The notes below the pieces were generated by a model that was not told the origin of the DNA, ran no database searches, and worked only from the letters and a program-made list of their open reading frames with translations. DNA of 64,000 nucleotides from Xylanibacter ruminicola Ga6B6 (lineage in GTDB: Bacteria > Bacteroidota > Bacteroidia > Bacteroidales > Bacteroidaceae), in NCBI RefSeq assembly GCF_000687715.1, contig NZ_JHXD01000010.1, positions 45,938-109,937 of the forward strand, written 5' to 3'. Shown piece after piece: positions 8,797 through 18,125 of this stretch (the first letter of the stretch is position 1; every line of letters starts with the position of its first letter). Position numbers and translations under genes: made by a program.

Positions 8797-11609
8797 CAGG
8801 GCTGCAGGGTTACGGCCATCAAGCCGATGACCACATCGTTGGATAGCGTACGGATGGTGAGCGACTGCAAGCGTTTCTGCGCATTGAGCGGCATCTCTAA
8901 CATCTGACCAGCACCACCGGGGATTTCTCTACCGTACTCACCACCAAGTTGGATGATGCTACCTAAGTTACGACTTACATCGCCCGTGCTGAAACAGACA
9001 CGATACGGACGGGGCTGCGGCGCATTAAACGCCATGCCGTCCACATAGTAATCCTGCTCGATGGGGCACCAGTTATCTGGGTTGCGCAAGGCGAGCGTGT
9101 CGGCCGTACCGTCGGTATAGGTCACAATCACCAAGCCGTTGTCAATCCTGCTCTGCATGTGGTTGGTAGAACCAGCCATCAGCAGATAAGCCTTCTGAGC
9201 CTTGCCCTTCAAAGGGATGGTAACGGCATCGGGGTAGTTATCCCACAAACTGGTGTAGATGATATTCTGTCCCTTTTGCGGGGTACTGAAGGGGAAGCCA
9301 GCCATGTTAAACACACCGTTCACGATTTTGGTACGGAACACCGAGTCGTTAATCTCGGCTGTCTTCTTAGGATGGCACCACTCGCCAATGCCCTGAACGG
9401 GTATCTGCAACGTGGTGGTTTGAGGACGCGGACTGAGATATTGGTTCTTGAAGATATCAGTTACATTGGCATTGTAATACTTCGCAAGCTTAACGGGATT
9501 CAACTCCACATCATATTCAAGAACCTGCGTTTTGGCTGTTGAACCAACCACATCCTTGAACACGCCACCACCTAAGTTCTGACGGATGATGATTTGCAGG
9601 GGCTGACGGAAGTTCTGGGTGATTTCTACACGCACCTTACCATTCTTACGCGTGTACTTGTACGACAGGTAGGGCGTTTTTACGCTGGCACTATCCCACT
9701 CAGCAGGGAATCCTGGACGGATGATGCACTTGTCATCAAGCGCCTGGGGGATGATGCCAAACAAGCCCTGCAACAGCGTACGACTGCTGATGCCGATGCA
9801 ATCACCAAAGTCGCGATAACACTCACCACGGGCCGCATCGTAATGACTAATCTGACCGAAGTTAGCAGGACTCTGTCCGTAATACATCTGATCCATGATG
9901 TTGGCCTTCATCAGCTGATAACCCTCGTCGGCACGTCCAGCCTCAAAGTAAGCCAACGCCGTGTGCATCACCTCGGCAGCAGCCACGTTATTAATACTCC
10001 AGCTGTAGGGCATCCAGTTGCTGGTGGCTATCGTTTGCAAACCCGACTGCTCCACGGGGATGTGCGGAATGTTACGGGTTACCCAGTCGGTAGCCTGGTA
10101 AGCCTGTTCGGGGGTGCAGGCACCACAATCGATGGGGGTATAGATGCTCCACACGGCAGGATTGTCGTGGGTGCGTTTCAAGCCCATGCCATCCTGATAC
10201 TCGGCCCACACACCTGCTTTCGACAGCCACAAACGCTGGTTCATGGCCTGCAGGATAGCTTCGGCCTCATCACGATAGGGCTGCGCATCCTCGCCGATGA
10301 TTTCAGCGATACGGGCAGCCAACTTGTTGCCGCGATAGTTGTAGGCCGAACTATGTGTAACGGCACCACCACTATAGTAGAGTGCATCGCTGGCCCAGAT
10401 GCAGCAGTAAGCATCGTACAGATGGTCGCCATCGGCATCGTAGTTGCGTTTCTCCCATGCCAGATGCGACTTGAGTACAGGCCACATCTTACGCATATAA
10501 GCGGTGTCGGCATCGTATTGGAAGTGCCACAGCAGTTCGTCGATATAGTTCAGGTTCATATCGTAATGGTGCATCTGATCATTACGTTCAGGGTTTCGGC
10601 AGATGTAGCCATCGCTGTACATCTGCGTGCCCCAACGCTTCTCAGCACGCGCCATGTTTAACGTTGAATCCTGCGAGGGATGCGGGATGGTGGCAGGCAC
10701 ATTGGTTACCTGACTCTTGGCGTAGGCATCGAAATGACTCACCGCCCTATCCTGCCAACCTAACACATCGCCCAAGTAACCGGCACGCCAACCAGCCAGC
10801 GGCATACGCCAACCTATGCAACCATGCAACCATGTTTGTCCGTCCCAATCGCCATCAGCAGCCAGCACCAGGGCACCACCTAAGGTATTGATGTAGGCAT
10901 CGGGGGTAGTAAACTGTATGCGCGCAGCCAACTGCTCGTAATACTGCTGGGCAGCGGCAAACTGCTTGGCACCATCGGCAGCCGCCAGCGGTTTCATCAC
11001 GTTCACATCCACCAGCATGTAAGCCGTGTTGCCATCCAGCGCCACTTCGGCAGTTTGCAGCACCTCGCCTTTGGGTTCCAGCACGCCTGGCTTATCGGCA
11101 CCGATATCGCCATTGCGACTGAGCTTAGGCTGTGCAATCTCGCACACCAATGCCTTGATACGAGACCTGCCAGCCAATGCGGGTGACGAGAACTGCCAGA
11201 TGGCCGCCTCGCTATCGGGCAAGGCAATGACACGGATAGTTAGCTGCGCCCCACCCCAGCCCGTAAACTGATAGGTGCGCTGACCATCTACATAGCTGGC
11301 CGTACAAGGACTCACCTGCTCCAGCGGATAGTCGATGCCATCCACCTGAGCCACTAGTCGTATGTTGCGATGATAGCCTTTCTTTACCACGGCAAAGATA
11401 GGGCGGTCGCTGGTTTCCAGGCGCCAATCGGTATGACTGCCGTAGAGAGCACGCGTGTAACGGTTGTTACCATCTGTACAAACAAAAGCGCCCCCCGCAC
11501 CTGGCTGGTATTGCAAGGTGCGAGGAGCGGGTGTGCCATGGGTTTGGCACATAGCGGATAGCGGGACCATGCCCACTAGTCCGACTATAGCTATCTGTAG
11601 CTTATTCAT
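8796..11609 (-). CDS. DUF4450 family secreted protein, putative (alpha/alpha)6 glycoside hydrolase
   Basis: The start at 11609 gives MNKLQIAIVGLVG..., a clear signal peptide (cleavage near SAMCQ), and overlaps the rhaD stop by one base (TAATG). An in-frame start 33 codons further up would lie inside rhaD and spoil the signal. The N-terminal RTLQYQPGAGGAFVC...RYTRALYGSHTDWRLE matches my memory of the DUF4450 family. It is followed by a large helical part (about 250-640) with Trp/Asp/His-rich stretches typical of rhamnosidase or trehalase-like barrels (WLHGCIGWRMPLAGWR; YDMNLNYIDELLWHFQYDAD), then beta-sandwich domains. It is the last gene of the rhamnose operon, so it probably releases rhamnose or a neighbouring sugar from pectin fragments. 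The activity is not established from sequence; an alpha-L-rhamnosidase-like role is a guess from context. Confidence 0.7.
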   Translation of the reverse strand: MNKLQIAIVGLVGMVPLSAMCQTHGTPAPRTLQYQPGAGGAFVCTDGNNRYTRALYGSHTDWRLETSDRPIFAVVKKGYHRNIRLVAQVDGIDYPLEQVSPCTASYVDGQRTYQFTGWGGAQLTIRVIALPDSEAAIWQFSSPALAGRSRIKALVCEIAQPKLSRNGDIGADKPGVLEPKGEVLQTAEVALDGNTAYMLVDVNVMKPLAAADGAKQFAAAQQYYEQLAARIQFTTPDAYINTLGGALVLAADGDWDGQTWLHGCIGWRMPLAGWRAGYLGDVLGWQDRAVSHFDAYAKSQVTNVPATIPHPSQDSTLNMARAEKRWGTQMYSDGYICRNPERNDQMHHYDMNLNYIDELLWHFQYDADTAYMRKMWPVLKSHLAWEKRNYDADGDHLYDAYCCIWASDALYYSGGAVTHSSAYNYRGNKLAARIAEIIGEDAQPYRDEAEAILQAMNQRLWLSKAGVWAEYQDGMGLKRTHDNPAVWSIYTPIDCGACTPEQAYQATDWVTRNIPHIPVEQSGLQTIATSNWMPYSWSINNVAAAEVMHTALAYFEAGRADEGYQLMKANIMDQMYYGQSPANFGQISHYDAARGECYRDFGDCIGISSRTLLQGLFGIIPQALDDKCIIRPGFPAEWDSASVKTPYLSYKYTRKNGKVRVEITQNFRQPLQIIIRQNLGGGVFKDVVGSTAKTQVLEYDVELNPVKLAKYYNANVTDIFKNQYLSPRPQTTTLQIPVQGIGEWCHPKKTAEINDSVFRTKIVNGVFNMAGFPFSTPQKGQNIIYTSLWDNYPDAVTIPLKGKAQKAYLLMAGSTNHMQSRIDNGLVIVTYTDGTADTLALRNPDNWCPIEQDYYVDGMAFNAPQPRPYRVCFSTGDVSRNLGSIIQLGGEYGREIPGGAGQMLEMPLNAQKRLQSLTIRTLSNDVVIGLMAVTLQP

Positions 11610-12442
11610 TAGCAGGGGCGCTTCTTGGGCAGATTGAATGCGTCCTGCACTTCCTTCATCTGTGCGTCGGTCATGCCATCGGGCTCCGAACCCATCGACT
11701 TGGCACACATATAGATGTTGGCTGCCTTACAGAGCACGTCGGTCTGGTCGAAGGCATCCATGATATCGGTACCAACGGCCACGGTGCCATGCTTCTCCCA
11801 CAGCACCACGTCGTGGGTCTTAATCTGCTCGAGTGTAGCCTCGGCCAGTGCTACCGATGATGGCATAGCGTAAGGTACAATACCGATGCCGAGTGGTGCA
11901 AATGCCAGTGTCTCGGGAATCATCGACCACAGCACGCGTGTCATCTCATCGCCCTTCAGGAAACGCTGGATATGACTCATAGCCACCAGCTCGATGGGGT
12001 GCGTATGCAGGGTAGCCTTGTAGGTAGAACCTGTCTCCAACAGATAGTTGTGCAGCGCCAGGTGTGTGGGCAGCTCCGAGGTGGGTGCCACGGGCTCGTC
12101 GGCAATAATCTCGTAGCTGGCGCAATCGTCACAGATACGGATGATACTGCCGTTCTGCATGGGCTGCTTTGCCAGGTCGCGCATACGCTTGCCAGTACCT
12201 TTGCAATAAAAATACTTACCCTTAAGCTGAGGCAGCGTCATACCAATCTGCTTCACAGGAGCGATGGCAGGCATCTGCTTGCAGGCATCGTCCATATACT
12301 CTGTTACGTTCACGGTAATGTTACCACCGTTACGCTCAGCCCAACCTTTCTGCCAAAGATAGCCTGTTACCTCGGCTATCTGGTCAACAACCGCTTTCAA
12401 ACCTTCGCGGCCGTCCAAAATGCTATTAAACTGTTTCTCCAT
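11609..12442 (-). CDS. rhaD: L-rhamnulose-1-phosphate aldolase
   Basis: This class II aldolase (277 residues, the usual length) splits L-rhamnulose 1-phosphate into dihydroxyacetone phosphate and L-lactaldehyde in the cytoplasm. The zinc ligands are visible as HTHP (H146, H148) and H218 in EKHG. TSELPTH carries the catalytic Glu at about 123, and NGGNITVN (38-45) is the phosphate-binding region. Its start overlaps the end of the MFS transporter gene by 17 bp, and its stop overlaps the DUF4450 start by one base, so the three genes are probably translationally coupled. Confidence 0.93.
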   Translation of the reverse strand: MEKQFNSILDGREGLKAVVDQIAEVTGYLWQKGWAERNGGNITVNVTEYMDDACKQMPAIAPVKQIGMTLPQLKGKYFYCKGTGKRMRDLAKQPMQNGSIIRICDDCASYEIIADEPVAPTSELPTHLALHNYLLETGSTYKATLHTHPIELVAMSHIQRFLKGDEMTRVLWSMIPETLAFAPLGIGIVPYAMPSSVALAEATLEQIKTHDVVLWEKHGTVAVGTDIMDAFDQTDVLCKAANIYMCAKSMGSEPDGMTDAQMKEVQDAFNLPKKRPC

Positions 12443-13757
12443 ATCTTTCTTTTGTTATTTGTTCCAATGATTTACCACGGGTGTTAGGCATGCCGATGAG
12501 ACCTACCACGAGCGATGCCAGCAGCAGGGCCACCATGCAGTAGGCAGCCAGTGTAAAGCCCTCGCCATTGTCGCCATAGATAAAGGTGAACACAAGTCCC
12601 CATACAGCCGAAAGGCCACGAACGATGAAGAACATCAGTCCCTGCGCACCGGCACGGAACTTGGCAGGGAACAACTCCGAGCCCCACAAGGCGTAGAACA
12701 CCTGTACCGAACTACCGTTGTTAACACCCCACAGGATGGTGAACACCCAGATACCAGCGATGGTTGATACGCCACCACCGATGATGAGAATCCACGCCGT
12801 GAGTGCTGCAGCCAGGCCGAATACATAGAAGAAGCGGTGTGCCACCTTATCAACCATAAACGAGATGATAAACGTGGTAACCACCACAAACACCCAACTA
12901 ATGCAACTCAGCATGTTGGCTGCCTCGTTGCTCAGTCCGCCAGCGGTCTCGTAGATGTGTGGCATAAAGAATCCCATCACACTGGCCACCAGGTTCCAGG
13001 TAAGGTAGATGGCTGCCAGGAAAGCTACTGTCTTCACAGCAATCTTATTGGTAAACAGCAGTTTGATGTTATCTACTATGCTGCTCTGGTCCTTCTCCTT
13101 GTTGGCGGTAAACTCGGCGCTCTCCTCCAGCTGGCGCTGCAGGTTCCAGGCGATGAAAGCTACAACAAATAGAGTTGCAAACACCACGCGTGATGAGAAC
13201 ACCTCGACAGCAGCCTGAGCCGCATCGGCACCGATGATATCGTGTGCGATGGCCTCGACCGGACCGTACAGATAACCGCCCGGCGCAAACAGCATACCGA
13301 ACAGCAGGATGCACATCGGACCTACGCCCCACGACATCTGCGAGATACAGATGTTACGACCGCGGTTGTTCACCTCCGAACTCTCAGAGATGTAGGTCCA
13401 CGAGGCGGGCACACCAATACCTACCGAGATACCCGTTACCAGGAATCCTGCCAGCAGCATGGGGAAGTTCATCGACAGCATGATGATGAGCACACCCGTC
13501 ATATATACCAGCAGGTTGTAGGTAAAGATGAACTTACGACCGAACTTATCGGCCAGGAAACCACCGATGATAGCACCGATGGCGGCACCCAGCGCATTGG
13601 CACTGAGTGCGTTCAGCCAACCTAAGTGCATCTCGCTCAAACCCAAGTAGTTCTGCCACAGCGTTACGCCACTGGCACCAGCTACGATGGCACCTGCATC
13701 GAGATAGTTATTAAGAGACACAGCTAGCGTGCTCTTCAAACTTCCACTTTTAGCCAT
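12426..13757 (-). CDS. MFS sugar transporter, probable L-rhamnose importer
   Basis: This 443-residue, 12-helix major facilitator protein has the loop-2/3 motif GGFLADKFGRKF (about 61-72) of sugar-porter-like members and a central cytoplasmic loop rich in charged residues (LEESAEFTANKEKDQ). It lies between the isomerase (4-bp gap) and rhaD (17-bp overlap), so it most likely imports the monosaccharide that the operon degrades. The classical RhaT rhamnose/proton symporter belongs to a different (DMT) superfamily, so this is a non-orthologous replacement. Substrate specificity is inferred from position only. Confidence 0.8.
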   Translation of the reverse strand: MAKSGSLKSTLAVSLNNYLDAGAIVAGASGVTLWQNYLGLSEMHLGWLNALSANALGAAIGAIIGGFLADKFGRKFIFTYNLLVYMTGVLIIMLSMNFPMLLAGFLVTGISVGIGVPASWTYISESSEVNNRGRNICISQMSWGVGPMCILLFGMLFAPGGYLYGPVEAIAHDIIGADAAQAAVEVFSSRVVFATLFVVAFIAWNLQRQLEESAEFTANKEKDQSSIVDNIKLLFTNKIAVKTVAFLAAIYLTWNLVASVMGFFMPHIYETAGGLSNEAANMLSCISWVFVVVTTFIISFMVDKVAHRFFYVFGLAAALTAWILIIGGGVSTIAGIWVFTILWGVNNGSSVQVFYALWGSELFPAKFRAGAQGLMFFIVRGLSAVWGLVFTFIYGDNGEGFTLAAYCMVALLLASLVVGLIGMPNTRGKSLEQITKERYGETV

Positions 13758-13761
13758 AATT

Positions 13762-15192
13762 CTATCTGCAAACTACGTCACACTCAATATTAAAGATCTT
13801 AGCCACCTTCAGGATGGTATCGATATGATGACCTACAGCAGCAGCCATGTGGTGGGTAGGACCAGCCTCGCTCCACTTGTTGACGAACTCGCGACAGCTC
13901 AGCGAGAACTTGGTGCGCATGTTGGTATCGCCGAAGGTAAAGATCTCACCATCTTCATTCACACCCTCAGCAACCACGAACTTGAATACGCCATTCTTGT
14001 CCTGTGTGATAGCCAGATAGGTAACAGGTCCCGTGGGAGGATAGAACTGGGTGAGGTATCCACCACCAGCCTTGCCGTGGAATACAGGCACAATCTTCAT
14101 GGTTGGCTTCTTGGCCTGAGAGATATCAAAGTCGCCAGAGCCTGAGTGACCGATGATACAGATATCCTTGGGGAAGTCGATAGAGTACATCTCGGCCAGT
14201 GTGCCTGTACCAGAGATAGTCTTCAGAAGCGACATGGCCATAGCCACCTTCATGTCACCCTCAACGGCACAAGCGGTATGCTGCTTGATGAGCATAGAGA
14301 AAGCAGGAATCAGCATCGAGTCGAGTTTGCCGGCAACACCCTGTGCAAAGCCATCGTAGTGCGAGGCAATCATACCCAGTTTTTCGTCCTTTACCCACTG
14401 TTCAAAGGCTACTACATATTTGGCCATATCCCAAACCTTCTCGATAGTACCACCACCCTCGATATCGAAGGTTGCCAGAATATCCTCAGCCTTGGCACGG
14501 ATGGCAGCCTCGTCGGTAATATTGTCGGCAATAGCCCACATCTTCTCCCAATCGAACTGCTTGGTATAAACAAACATACGATGGTAGAGGTTGGTCTCAT
14601 CGATATAAAGATCCATCATACCAGGATATGGACGACCGATCTGAGCGATGTTGGTATCACGGAAACGACGACGTACCTGAGCAGCACGGCACCAGTCCTC
14701 AATCTCAGCCAGACAAGCAGGGTCGCCGCCCTCAACAACTCCTGTAATCACAGCCGAGCGCTTTCCGGCACGATTCAGGTCGGCCACCATCTCACCGATG
14801 GCACCGCAGGCATAAAGTTCTCCCAACCATGTGGGGATATCGGTCTTAGCATAATCGGGTGCCAACTTCTTCTGCAGGTTCACAATCACAACAGGTACGT
14901 CGAGGTCGCGAACGGCAGGCAACATATTATAAGAGGTGCAATAGGTGAGCATCTGCAGGATGACGAGATCAACATCTGCTGCGCGGAACTTATCACCTGC
15001 AGCCATCGACTGCTCCTTGGTGGTTACCATACCACCATCGATAATCTCGATGGTATCGGGCAGTGTTTTCTTGAATGCCTCATACTGTGCTTCGAACTCA
15101 GGAACGAGCTGAGGGAACTGTGGCAGGTAAGCCTGAAGGGCTATACTGAATACACCTACCTTTGCTTTAGTTTCAACTAATGGTTTTGCCAT
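13762..15192 (-). CDS. L-arabinose/L-fucose isomerase-family protein, probable L-rhamnose isomerase
   Basis: At 476 residues, its size and metal site fit the AraA/FucI fold. E311 (AVEGD), E334 (TLAEMY), H349 (IIGHSG) and H447/H448 (GPTHHMA) stand almost where E. coli AraA has E306, E333, H350 and H450. The N-terminal Rossmann-like part includes VDLVILQMLTYCTSYNMLP. It does not look like RhaA (a TIM-barrel xylose-isomerase-like protein). It is encoded between rhamnulokinase and the transporter, exactly where the rhamnose-to-rhamnulose step is needed, and no RhaA is in the window. I infer that it isomerises L-rhamnose. An activity on L-fucose or L-arabinose cannot be excluded, but no fucose or arabinose kinase gene is seen here. 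Confidence 0.75.
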   Translation of the reverse strand: MAKPLVETKAKVGVFSIALQAYLPQFPQLVPEFEAQYEAFKKTLPDTIEIIDGGMVTTKEQSMAAGDKFRAADVDLVILQMLTYCTSYNMLPAVRDLDVPVVIVNLQKKLAPDYAKTDIPTWLGELYACGAIGEMVADLNRAGKRSAVITGVVEGGDPACLAEIEDWCRAAQVRRRFRDTNIAQIGRPYPGMMDLYIDETNLYHRMFVYTKQFDWEKMWAIADNITDEAAIRAKAEDILATFDIEGGGTIEKVWDMAKYVVAFEQWVKDEKLGMIASHYDGFAQGVAGKLDSMLIPAFSMLIKQHTACAVEGDMKVAMAMSLLKTISGTGTLAEMYSIDFPKDICIIGHSGSGDFDISQAKKPTMKIVPVFHGKAGGGYLTQFYPPTGPVTYLAITQDKNGVFKFVVAEGVNEDGEIFTFGDTNMRTKFSLSCREFVNKWSEAGPTHHMAAAVGHHIDTILKVAKIFNIECDVVCR

Positions 15193-15206
15193 AATTCTGT
15201 TTGTTT

Positions 15207-16691
15207 TTATTTATTATTCGTTATTCTCAAATATTTCTCATAAGCCTCATCCCAAGCAGCCTTATCTGCTGCTTCGTACTTCACCAGATCAAGACTGTTG
15301 GCAATGATGCGGCGCATCTCCCAGATATCTTTTACCAGTCCGGCAGCCTGGGCCTGCAGCATGATGTTGCCGATGGCGGTACCCTCTTGCGGACCGGCCA
15401 GTACGGTTGCACCGGTGGCGTTGGCGGTAAACTGGTTCAGATACTTGTTCAAACTGCCACCACCAATCACGTGCAGTGTCTTTAATTCGAATGGAGCAAA
15501 CTCCTGCAGCCACTGGAACACCTGCTTGTAACGCAAAGCCAGCGAGTCGAAGATACAACGACAGATTTCGGCCGGTGTTTCGGGCACAGGCTGATGGGTG
15601 TCGCGACAGTACTGCTGGATGGCACCAATCATGGATTTGGGCGATGCAAACAGCTGGTCGTCGGGGTTGATAATTGAGCGGAATGGCTCAACCTGCATGG
15701 CCGAACCCTGCAGCTCGGGATGCGACAACTTGCGCACCTCGTCGGGCCACTCCAGTCGGCAGCGCTCGTATAGCCACATACCACAGATATTCTTCAGGAA
15801 ACGGGTGGTACCCTCTACACCGCCCTCGTTGGTAAAGTTGCGATCGTACGAGAGGTCGTTGATGATGGCATCCTTGGTCTCGATACCCATCAGGCTCCAG
15901 GTGCCACTGCTCAGGTAGGCAAACTGCTCGTTCTTGGCAGGCACGGCTGCCACAGCCGAACCGGTGTCATGACCAGCCACAGCTATCACGGGCACAGCGC
16001 CCAGTCCGGTCAGCTGCTGCACCTCTTCAGTCAGCACACCAATCCGGGTGCCAGGCATCACCATCTTGCCAAACTTACCGCGGTCTAATCCTACCGATGC
16101 CAGCAGGCGCTCGTCGAGCTGCTTGGTACGTGGGTCGAGCAACTGCGAGGTAGATGCGATAGTATATTCGCAAACGGCCTCGCCCGTCAGCATCCAACTC
16201 AGTGCATCGGGCACAAACAGTATCTGCTTGGCGTGCTTCAGCGCGCTGTTATCCTCCTTGCGCATGGCGTAGAGCTGGAACAGCGAGTTAAAGAACATAA
16301 ACTGTATGCCTGTTACATCATACACCTCTTTCTTTGTAACGACGTTCTGCAGATAATCGTCCATCGCCTCGAAGGTGATGGGGTCGCGGTAGGCACGCGG
16401 ATTACGCAGGATGGCGTTATCCTCGCCTATCATCACAAAGTCGACACCCCAGGTATCGATACCGATGCTCACGATATCCAGTCCGCGGCATGCCACCTCT
16501 TTCAGGCCCTTGATAATCTCGAAATACAGGGCGTAGATATCCCAGTAGTAATGACCGCCCTGCACAATCAGGTTATTGGGAAAGCGGGTCACCTCTTCCA
16601 GTTCGAATTTGTTATCGTTGATACGGCCGATAATGGTTCGACCGCTGGTAGCACCAAGGTCTACCGAAAAAAAGTATTTTTGATTATTCAT
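15207..16691 (-). CDS. rhaB: Rhamnulokinase (FGGY family)
   Basis: This 494-residue FGGY kinase phosphorylates L-rhamnulose at O-1 with ATP. The N-terminal phosphate loop VDLGATSGRTIIGRI (about 10-24), the sugar-contact stretch GIDTWGVDFVM (about 78-88) and the C-terminal adenine-binding GGGSLNKYLNQFTANATG (about 414-431) are the rhamnulokinase pattern rather than xylulokinase or fuculokinase. The ATG at 16691 overlaps the GH28 stop by 8 bp, so it follows GH28 in one transcript. The isomerase gene begins 14 bp downstream. Confidence 0.93.
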   Translation of the reverse strand: MNNQKYFFSVDLGATSGRTIIGRINDNKFELEEVTRFPNNLIVQGGHYYWDIYALYFEIIKGLKEVACRGLDIVSIGIDTWGVDFVMIGEDNAILRNPRAYRDPITFEAMDDYLQNVVTKKEVYDVTGIQFMFFNSLFQLYAMRKEDNSALKHAKQILFVPDALSWMLTGEAVCEYTIASTSQLLDPRTKQLDERLLASVGLDRGKFGKMVMPGTRIGVLTEEVQQLTGLGAVPVIAVAGHDTGSAVAAVPAKNEQFAYLSSGTWSLMGIETKDAIINDLSYDRNFTNEGGVEGTTRFLKNICGMWLYERCRLEWPDEVRKLSHPELQGSAMQVEPFRSIINPDDQLFASPKSMIGAIQQYCRDTHQPVPETPAEICRCIFDSLALRYKQVFQWLQEFAPFELKTLHVIGGGSLNKYLNQFTANATGATVLAGPQEGTAIGNIMLQAQAAGLVKDIWEMRRIIANSLDLVKYEAADKAAWDEAYEKYLRITNNK

Positions 16692-18003
16692 ATATCATAT
16701 GTTGTAGTTGTTCTTTCGAAACGGGGTTCTTGGCAAAGGCCAATGGCTTGCCGTCGATGGTAAAATCTACCAGTTTGTACTTATCCGATGTCTTCACGTC
16801 GTAAGGCGTCGGGGTTTCCACCTGGATGTTTCGCATCACAATGTTGTTGCATCTCGAAAGCGGCATGTCGTCGCGCTGCTCGGGCTTAAAGAATTGGGTC
16901 CAGGGGTGGATAAACAAAAAGCGCTTGCAGTGACCGGTGATGTTCTCAACCAGCACATACTCGTAGTGCTGCGGCGTGTCGGGACGCATTTTCAACCACA
17001 GCACACGGTCGGCACGCTCGGTGTAGCAGTTGCGCAGAATCACGTTGCGGTCGTGCAGCGACTCCGAACCCAGCGTCAGGCAGCCGTGTACCTTTCCGTA
17101 GTGACAGTTCTGAATCAGTATGCGCTCGCAATCGCCGTTGGTCTCGTCCTTGTCGGCCCAGGTTCCCTTACCGCCTTTCAGCACCACGGCATCATCGTTC
17201 ACGTGCATATAGCAGCCGTTGATGAGCACATCGGTGCAGGCGTCGATATCGATGGCATCGCTCGATGGCGCGCCACGTGTGGGGTCGGGCTCCCAGATAT
17301 TCTCGGTGGGGGCATAGATGTAGCAATCCAGATAGCGCACGTGGTTGCTCTTGTACACATGGTTAGTCCAGAAGGGCGAGTTAACCAGATGCACATCCTG
17401 AATGGTGACGTTTGTTGAGTTCGACACATAGGTGAGTCGTGGGCGCTGCGCATCCTTGTTGGTACACTGGGGATTCCACTTGCGACGAATCCAGAACTCC
17501 TGCCAGTAGTTCAGTCCGTTACCATCGATGGTACCCTTACCACTGATGGTAAAACCGTCCAGTCCGTCGGCATTCACCAGGGCACAGAAGTAGGTGCAGG
17601 TTTCGCCCTCGATACGGGTCTTGATATAGGGAAAATCGATGATGCGATCGGAGCCCTTCAATCGTCCGATTACATGCAGGTGCGTACCCTGCTTAAAGAA
17701 CAAGGCGCCTGTAAGGAAAGTGCCCTCGGGGATAACCACCACGCCACCACCCTCTTGGGCAGCACGGTCGATGACAGCCTGGATGGCCTTGGTCTGCACC
17801 ACGGTAGAATCGCAACGCACACCAAAGTCGGTAATCACATACTGCTTACCCAGCTTAGCCACATCAACTTTAGTAGTATCCTTAAACCACGCGTCCATCA
17901 CGGTCTGGTCGGGCCAAACCTCAACGGCGGCTTTCTTCTTGGGTTTTGCAACTCCCGTAGCAACCAGCGCCACGGCAAGCAACAAGAGCACTATTCTTCT
18001 CAT
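16684..18003 (-). CDS. GH28 polygalacturonase / rhamnogalacturonan hydrolase
   Basis: This 439-residue secreted right-handed beta-helix enzyme has a signal peptide (MRRIVLLLLAVALVATGVAK). The three GH28 aspartates are in SDAIDID and VNDDAVVLKGG. The usual G-H-G is approximated by VHGCLTLGSES and the R-I-K motif by RVLWLKMRP. The altered spacing suggests an exo-acting or rhamnogalacturonan-specific member rather than a plain endo-polygalacturonase. It is the first gene after a promoter at 18031-18038 and leads the rhamnose catabolic operon, which ties extracellular or periplasmic backbone cutting to rhamnose use. Confidence 0.88.
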   Translation of the reverse strand: MRRIVLLLLAVALVATGVAKPKKKAAVEVWPDQTVMDAWFKDTTKVDVAKLGKQYVITDFGVRCDSTVVQTKAIQAVIDRAAQEGGGVVVIPEGTFLTGALFFKQGTHLHVIGRLKGSDRIIDFPYIKTRIEGETCTYFCALVNADGLDGFTISGKGTIDGNGLNYWQEFWIRRKWNPQCTNKDAQRPRLTYVSNSTNVTIQDVHLVNSPFWTNHVYKSNHVRYLDCYIYAPTENIWEPDPTRGAPSSDAIDIDACTDVLINGCYMHVNDDAVVLKGGKGTWADKDETNGDCERILIQNCHYGKVHGCLTLGSESLHDRNVILRNCYTERADRVLWLKMRPDTPQHYEYVLVENITGHCKRFLFIHPWTQFFKPEQRDDMPLSRCNNIVMRNIQVETPTPYDVKTSDKYKLVDFTIDGKPLAFAKNPVSKEQLQHMIYE

Positions 18004-18030
18004 TTTTCAGTTATTTGTTTTAATCGCCTA

Positions 18031-18038
18031 CAAAATTA
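18031..18038 (-). promoter_or_regulatory. -7 box for the GH28-rhaB-isomerase-MFS-rhaD-DUF4450 operon
   Basis: Read leftward it is TAATTTTG, about 28 bp before the GH28 start. It sits in the 122-bp gap after the GH2 stop, so the six-gene operon can be transcribed separately from the upstream one. Confidence 0.55.
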
Positions 18039-18063
18039 CGGATTATTTCCGAATTAGCAGCGA

Positions 18064-18074
18064 TACAAATTGTA
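18064..18074. promoter_or_regulatory. Palindromic TACAA-A-TTGTA candidate operator
   Basis: A perfect 5+1+5 palindrome lies 26 bp upstream of the -7 box of the GH28/rhamnose operon, near the -35 to -43 zone where an activator could sit. A near-identical site (TACAA-AA-TTGTA) lies at 23889-23900 between the other two rhamnogalacturonan operons. Confidence 0.4.
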
Positions 18075-18125
18075 CTAATTGCTATCTTATCGTACGGATT
18101 TAGTTATTTTTGGCGTACAATACGC

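Noticed and set aside
9594..10661. 355-codon open frame antisense to the DUF4450 gene
   Set aside because: No recognisable domain and full overlap with a well-supported gene on the other strand.
11610..11708. 33-codon N-terminal extension of the DUF4450 protein
   Set aside because: It would lie inside rhaD and place a non-hydrophobic stretch before the signal peptide.
14146..15180. 344-codon open frame antisense to the isomerase
   Set aside because: Full overlap with the isomerase, whose metal ligands are intact; no domain in the antisense product.
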